9,513 nucleotides of DNA from assembly GCA_945861295.1 (NCBI GenBank), contig CAMAUF010000057.1:1-9513 (forward strand). The letters are read 5' to 3'. A model generated the notes under the pieces. The model had not been told where the DNA came from. It saw only the letters and a list, made by a program, of their open reading frames with translations, and ran no database searches. The stretch comes from a bacterium (GTDB lineage: Bacteria; Chloroflexota; Dehalococcoidia; Tepidiformales; Tepidiformaceae). This document shows positions 6,894 through 9,513 of this stretch, in pieces; within the stretch, counting starts at the first letter, position 1; each line of letters starts with the position of its first letter. The position numbers and the translations under genes were made by a program.

Positions 6894-7448
6894 ATGTCGC
6901 TGCAGCAGTTTGATTGGGACAAAACCATCAACGAGATCCTCGCCGGCAAGATGGTTTGCCAGGCCTGCGGCGCGATGGCGGACGAGATGGTCGTAGGCTA
7001 CACCCGCTCGGCGGAGGCGGCCCAGTTTGCGGAACGCTGCCAAGACTGCGTCGACAAGTCGGATTGCGATGCCCGCAAGCTCGTCGTTGTGTGCGAGGCC
7101 TGTGCCAAGGTCTACCGCGTCAACGGACAGCTGACCGACGAGACGGGCATGATGACCGTCATCATCGACGAGTGCCGCCACAACCTCGAGGATTCCGTGG
7201 ATTACCTCGCCAACTTCTGGAAAGAAGACATCGAGGTCGAATACGACGACATGAGCAAGCCGCTCGACGAAGTCGACCCCGAACTCTTCAAGGAAGAGGA
7301 CAGTTGGCGGATCAAGCTCGAAGAAGAGTACATCACGCTCCATCGCTGGTTCAGGGAGCATGGCCGGCCGATACCGGACCCAGGCTGGCGAAGCCAGTAC
7401 GTCGAGGACGTCATCCAACTGGGGTACGCCACCCTCCTGGGAGACTGA
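6894..7448 (+). CDS. Cys-rich protein of unknown function with zinc-finger-like N-terminal half
   Basis: A 184-residue protein that I do not recognise. The start is clear: GGGAGGG at 6881-6887 lies 6 bases before the ATG. The N-terminal half holds paired cysteines C22/C25 (CQAC), C49/C52 (CQDC), C58 and C67/C70 (CEAC), then C94 and H96 in DECRH, enough ligands for one or two zinc sites. The C-terminal half is strongly acidic and probably helical (EDIEVEYDDMSKPLDEVDPE, then KLEEEYITLHRWFREH). There is no signal peptide or membrane helix, so it is likely cytoplasmic. It follows the PTPS gene by 32 bases, which permits cotranscription, and precedes tRNA-Gly. A nucleic-acid or protein-binding adaptor is possible, but this rests only on the cysteine spacing. 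Confidence 0.8.
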   Translation: MSLQQFDWDKTINEILAGKMVCQACGAMADEMVVGYTRSAEAAQFAERCQDCVDKSDCDARKLVVVCEACAKVYRVNGQLTDETGMMTVIIDECRHNLEDSVDYLANFWKEDIEVEYDDMSKPLDEVDPELFKEEDSWRIKLEEEYITLHRWFREHGRPIPDPGWRSQYVEDVIQLGYATLLGD

Positions 7449-7463
7449 GCGCGAGCGGCCCGA

Positions 7464-7481
7464 AGGCTGGCTCGCCAGCCT
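7464..7481 (+). terminator. GC-rich hairpin after the Cys-rich gene (weak terminator candidate)
   Basis: AGGCTGG-CTCG-CCAGCCT is a perfect 7-base-pair stem with a tetraloop, 16 bases after the stop codon of the Cys-rich gene. No T-tract follows, so intrinsic termination would be inefficient. It could instead stabilise the mRNA 3' end. Confidence 0.35.
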
Positions 7482-7527
7482 CCCAGGGCGCGGCGCCGAA
7501 GGCGACGGGACTTCTCAGGAATTTCGC

Positions 7528-7557
7528 TTGGCGCAGCGCTCCCGATGTGGCTATACT
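7528..7557 (+). promoter_or_regulatory. Promoter of tRNA-Gly
   Basis: TTGGCG (7528-7533) and TATACT (7552-7557) are separated by 18 bases, a good sigma-70-type promoter. Initiation would be near 7564, about 6 bases before the mature tRNA 5' end. This is the best-formed promoter in the window. Confidence 0.8.
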
Positions 7558-7569
7558 GATCTTCGGAGT

Positions 7570-7644
7570 GCGGAAGTAGCTCAGTGGTAGAGCGCCTCCT
7601 TGCCAAGGAGGAGGTCGCGAGTTCGACCCTCGTCTCCCGCTCCA
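7570..7644 (+). tRNA. tRNA-Gly(GCC)
   Basis: A 75-nucleotide tRNA with encoded CCA (7642-7644). The D arm is AGCTCAGTGGTAGAGC. The anticodon stem CCTCC/GGAGG (7595-7599 with 7607-7611) encloses the loop TTGCCAA, anticodon GCC at 7602-7604, which reads GGC and GGU. The T arm is GCGAG-TTCGACC-CTCGT, with one G-T pair. The acceptor stem GCGGAAG / CTCCCGC pairs except at position 5-68, where A7574 faces C7636 (an A-C mismatch). The discriminator is T7641. It has its own promoter and terminator and is therefore probably a single-gene unit. Confidence 0.96.
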
Positions 7645-7658
7645 ACCTTTCCAAGTGC

Positions 7659-7688
7659 GAACGCCCGGCTACCGGGCGTTCTTCGTTT
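7659..7688 (+). terminator. Intrinsic terminator of tRNA-Gly
   Basis: GAACGCCCGG-CTA-CCGGGCGTTC forms a perfect 10-base-pair stem with a 3-base loop (7659-7681), followed by a T-rich stretch TTCGTTT. It sits 14 bases after the tRNA-Gly CCA end and separates it from tRNA-Leu. Confidence 0.88.
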
Positions 7689-7704
7689 CCGGCGGCTTCT
7701 CCGG

Positions 7705-7710
7705 TACACT
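7705..7710 (+). promoter_or_regulatory. Possible -10 of tRNA-Leu
   Basis: TACACT, preceded by CCGG, lies 16 bases before the tRNA-Leu 5' end, the right place for initiation near 7717. The best -35 is TTCGTT at 7682-7687 (17-base spacing), which overlaps the T-tract of the previous terminator and is weak. Confidence 0.5.
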
Positions 7711-7726
7711 GAGGGCGACCAACCCA

Positions 7727-7814
7727 GCCGAAGTGGCGGAATGGCAGACGCGGCGGTCTCAAAAACCGTTGAGCTACCAAGCTCGTGTGGGTTCGAATCC
7801 CACCTTCGGCACCA
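7727..7814 (+). tRNA. tRNA-Leu(CAA)
   Basis: An 88-nucleotide class II tRNA with encoded CCA (7812-7814). The acceptor stem GCCGAAG/CTTCGGC is perfect. The anticodon stem GCGGT/ACCGT (one G-T pair) closes the loop CTCAAAA, giving anticodon CAA at 7760-7762, which reads UUG. The long variable arm has the stem GAGC/GCTC. The T arm GTGGG-TTCGAAT-CCCAC is perfect. The long variable arm and A discriminator fit leucine. UUG is also the codon used to start tsf just downstream, though initiation uses tRNA-fMet. Confidence 0.96.
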
Positions 7815-7824
7815 GAACCAACGA

Positions 7825-7840
7825 CGGCGCCGTGGCGCCG
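7825..7840 (+). terminator. GC-rich hairpin after tRNA-Leu (weak terminator candidate)
   Basis: CGGCGC-CGTG-GCGCCG forms a 6-base-pair stem with a tetraloop 10 bases after the tRNA-Leu CCA. No T-tract follows. It is the only hairpin I see between tRNA-Leu and the rpsB promoter. From 7841 to 7955 I see nothing else. Confidence 0.3.
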
Positions 7841-7955
7841 CGTGGCCGGGGCTCGCTACGGTCGAGGATGAATCGCCCGCGGCCGTGGATGAGGCGAGAA
7901 CCGACCCTCTTGTTCCTCGGTGCGGCACTCACGGCCGGGCGCCGGGATCAGCGCT

Positions 7956-7983
7956 TTGCCAGACGGTCAGACTCGGCTACCTT
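7956..7983 (+). promoter_or_regulatory. Candidate promoter of the rpsB-tsf-pyrH operon
   Basis: TTGCCA (7956-7961) and TACCTT (7978-7983) are 16 bases apart. A start near 7990 leaves about 70 bases of leader before the proposed rpsB start. The -35 is good and the -10 imperfect. Confidence 0.55.
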
Positions 7984-8007
7984 CAGGGATTGAATGTGTG
8001 TTCACAG

Positions 8008-8043
8008 GCGATGCGTGGCGCTCGCGCTAAATCTATGCATCGC
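8008..8043 (+). promoter_or_regulatory. Structured 5' leader of rpsB (candidate S2 autoregulatory element)
   Basis: GCGATGC (8008-8014) pairs perfectly with GCATCGC (8037-8043). Inside, GGCG-CTCG-CGCT (8017-8028) can form a smaller tetraloop hairpin with one G-T pair. The outer stem ends 3 bases before the SD TTTGGAGG (8046-8053). Leader structures used by S2 for feedback are known in other bacteria; that this is one is inference from position and pairing. Confidence 0.4.
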
Positions 8044-8045
8044 AC

Positions 8046-8053
8046 TTTGGAGG
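8046..8053 (+). promoter_or_regulatory. Shine-Dalgarno that decides the rpsB start
   Basis: TTTGGAGG is the only good SD near the rpsB 5' end. It stands 5 bases before the in-frame CTG at 8059, but 23 bases before the first downstream ATG (8077) and downstream of the upstream ATG (8035). Its position supports initiation at CTG. Confidence 0.7.
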
Positions 8054-8058
8054 CTCCC

Positions 8059-8925
8059 CTGGTCACCCCCGTAAGCATGAAGCAGCTCCTGGAGGCCGGC
8101 GTCCATTTCGGCCACCAAACCCGCCGCTGGAACCCGAAGATGCGGCAATTCATCTTCACCGAGCGCAACGGCATCCACATCATCGACCTCCAGCAGACCG
8201 TGACCCGGCTGGATGACGCCATCACCTTCGTCCGGGACATCGTCGCGGGCGGCGGCGAAGTGTTGGTCATCGGGACGAAGAAGCAGGCCCGCGAAACCGT
8301 CGAAACTGAGGCCGGCCGCTCGGGCATGCCGTTCGTCAATAACCGGTGGCTCGGCGGCACCCTGACGAACTTCAGGACGATCCAGAGCCGCATCCGCCAT
8401 CTCACCCAACTGGAGATCGCCGTCGCCCGGGGCGACTTCCTGCGCATGACCAAGAAGGAACAGCTCGACATCACCAACGAGATCGAGCGGCTGAACCGGT
8501 ACTTCGGCGGGATAAAGCGGATGGAACGGCTCCCGGCCGCCGTCTTCATCATCGACACGGTCAAAGAGAACATCGCCGTCGCCGAGTGCAAGCGGCTTTC
8601 GATCCCGATCGTCTCGCTGGTCGATACCAACTGCGACCCCGACCCGGTCTCATATCCCATCCCAAGCAACGACGACGCGATCCGCGCCATCAAACTCATC
8701 CTGGGCAAGATCGCCGACGGCGCGGCCGAAGGCCGCGCGATGCGCGAATCTGGCGCGCTCCCGGGTACGGCGGTCGATGACTTCGCGGCGGCGGCGGCGG
8801 AAGCGCTCAACAGCGGCAGCTTCAGCGCCTCGCCCGACGCGGCCGAAGCCCCCACGGCGGGCGAAACGTCCGTCACCGTCATCTCCACCGACCAGCAAGC
8901 ACGTACGCCACAGAGCGAGGAGTAA
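8059..8925 (+). CDS. rpsB: 30S ribosomal protein S2
   Basis: A full-length S2 (288 residues from the chosen start), a component of the 30S subunit required for mRNA binding and S1 recruitment in many bacteria. Diagnostic stretches are MKQLLEAGVHFGHQTRRWNP near the N-terminus, FTERNGIHIIDLQQT, NNRWLGGTLTNFRTI and the late SIPIVSLVDTNCDPD. The last 50 or so residues are an Ala/Ser/Thr-rich acidic tail, probably disordered. The start is unusual. CTG at 8059 gives the N-terminus (M)VTPVSMKQLLEAG, aligning with B. subtilis MSVISMKQLLEAG, and has an SD at ideal distance. ATG 8077 is too far from the SD and would lose conserved residues; ATG 8035 precedes the SD and lies at the edge of a predicted stem. 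The stop is 3 bases before tsf. Identity is certain; the start is likely. Confidence 0.96.
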   Translation: MVTPVSMKQLLEAGVHFGHQTRRWNPKMRQFIFTERNGIHIIDLQQTVTRLDDAITFVRDIVAGGGEVLVIGTKKQARETVETEAGRSGMPFVNNRWLGGTLTNFRTIQSRIRHLTQLEIAVARGDFLRMTKKEQLDITNEIERLNRYFGGIKRMERLPAAVFIIDTVKENIAVAECKRLSIPIVSLVDTNCDPDPVSYPIPSNDDAIRAIKLILGKIADGAAEGRAMRESGALPGTAVDDFAAAAAEALNSGSFSASPDAAEAPTAGETSVTVISTDQQARTPQSEE

Positions 8926-8928
8926 GCG

Positions 8929-9435
8929 TTGGCCGCAGTCACTACCGCAATGATCAAACAACTTCGTGAAACGACCGGGGCGGGCGTCATGGATGCCAAA
9001 CGCGCCCTCGACGCCACGGGCGGCAACCTCGACAAGGCCAAGGAGATCATCCGCGAACAGGGCCTTGCGCGGGCCGATAAGCGTTCCGAACGCGAGACAC
9101 GGCAAGGCAAGGTCGAAAGCTACCTCCATGCCGGCGGCCGCATCGGCGTCCTGGTCGAACTCAACTGCGAGACGGACTTCGTCGCCAACACCGACGAGTT
9201 CAAGGGTTTGGCCCGCAACGTAGCCATGCAAATCGCCGCCATGAACCCGGCCGTCGTCTCCGTCGAGGATCGCAAGCCGGAGCACGAGGGCAGCGATGTT
9301 GAGGTTTGCCTGCTCAGCCAGCCGTACATCAAAGACGGCTCGCGGACGATCGCCGACCTTGTCAAGGACGTTGTCGCCAAGACAGGCGAAAACGTCCGCG
9401 TCAGCCGGTTCGTCCGCTTTGAGCTCGGCCGTTAG
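8929..9435 (+). CDS. tsf: Translation elongation factor Ts
   Basis: EF-Ts, the guanine-nucleotide exchange factor for EF-Tu. The N-terminal UBA-like domain is clear (MIKQLRETTGAGVMDAKRAL, residues 8-27). It is followed by the core with ELNCETDFVANTDEF, the TDFV motif that inserts into EF-Tu, and the ending IADLVKDVVAKTGENVRVSR. At 168 residues it is the short form, lacking the second core subdomain and dimerisation insert of the E. coli protein (283 residues); other short forms are known in Chloroflexota and Thermus. The start is TTG at 8929, supported by GAGGAG (8917-8922) 6 bases upstream and by the expected MAAVTTAMIKQLRE start. The gene lies 3 bases after the rpsB stop, so the two are cotranscribed and probably coupled. 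Confidence 0.96.
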   Translation: MAAVTTAMIKQLRETTGAGVMDAKRALDATGGNLDKAKEIIREQGLARADKRSERETRQGKVESYLHAGGRIGVLVELNCETDFVANTDEFKGLARNVAMQIAAMNPAVVSVEDRKPEHEGSDVEVCLLSQPYIKDGSRTIADLVKDVVAKTGENVRVSRFVRFELGR

Positions 9436-9513
9436 CGCGGCCGCTGGCGAGGCGCCTGCCACGCGCTATCGCCGAGCGTTGGTCAAGCTCAGCGGTGAGG
9501 CGCTCATGGGCGA
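9419..9513 (+). CDS. pyrH: UMP kinase, N-terminal fragment (cut by window end)
   Basis: The last frame encodes RYRRALVKLSGEALMG, the N-terminal phosphate-binding signature of bacterial UMP kinase, which makes UDP from UMP for pyrimidine nucleotides. The rest lies beyond the window. The order rpsB-tsf-pyrH is widely conserved. No in-frame ATG or GTG precedes the motif. The best start is TTG at 9419, overlapping the tsf end by 17 bases and giving a 13-residue Ala/Ser-rich lead before the usual start of homology. No SD precedes this TTG, so the start is uncertain; an internal TTG at 9479 would cut into the conserved strand. Confidence 0.88.
   Translation, partial: MSSAVSAAAGEAPATRYRRALVKLSGEALMG

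Noticed and set aside
7600..8034. In-frame N-terminal extension of rpsB
   Set aside because: The frame runs through tRNA-Gly, the terminator, tRNA-Leu and the leader; S2 homology begins only at about 8059.
1..9513. CRISPR, IS element, prophage, toxin-antitoxin or defence system
   Set aside because: No direct-repeat arrays, transposase motifs, terminal repeats or known defence domains found on either strand; the segment reads as core chromosome.

Overview
This is a GC-rich bacterial chromosomal segment that looks like ordinary core genome with some poorly characterised genes. The gene content and sequence style (short EF-Ts, rpsB-tsf-pyrH order, a P-loop/DRTGG protein, a two-TM protein with a double zinc ribbon, frequent non-ATG starts) suggest Chloroflexota, possibly Dehalococcoidia-like. 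That placement is inference from pattern memory, not from a search.

Left part (1-2240): the 3' part of a PlsC-like acyltransferase (+), then an SnoaL/NTF2-like protein (+) with a strong Shine-Dalgarno (SD), converging on a small MscS-type mechanosensitive channel (-). The channel is the second gene of a two-gene minus-strand unit. Its start codon overlaps the stop codon of a full-length UvrD/PcrA-type DNA helicase (2236-4431, -).

Middle (4432-6375): the helicase upstream region carries two abutting inverted repeats. It is divergent from a membrane protein with two zinc ribbons (+) that has its own extended -10 element. Convergent to that gene is a P-loop/DRTGG-domain protein (-).

Right part (6376-9513), all on +: a Cys-type PTPS/QueD-family protein with a mid-protein insertion, an unrecognised Cys-rich 184-residue protein, tRNA-Gly(GCC) with a good promoter and intrinsic terminator, tRNA-Leu(CAA), then the translation/nucleotide operon rpsB-tsf-pyrH (pyrH cut by the window end). 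This operon has a candidate promoter and a structured leader. None of its three genes has a convincing ATG start: rpsB appears to start at CTG, tsf at TTG and pyrH probably at TTG.

I found no mobile element, CRISPR array, phage gene, toxin-antitoxin pair or defence cluster. The items most worth a second look are the rpsB CTG start and leader, the paired inverted repeats before the helicase, and the two uncharacterised Cys-containing proteins.
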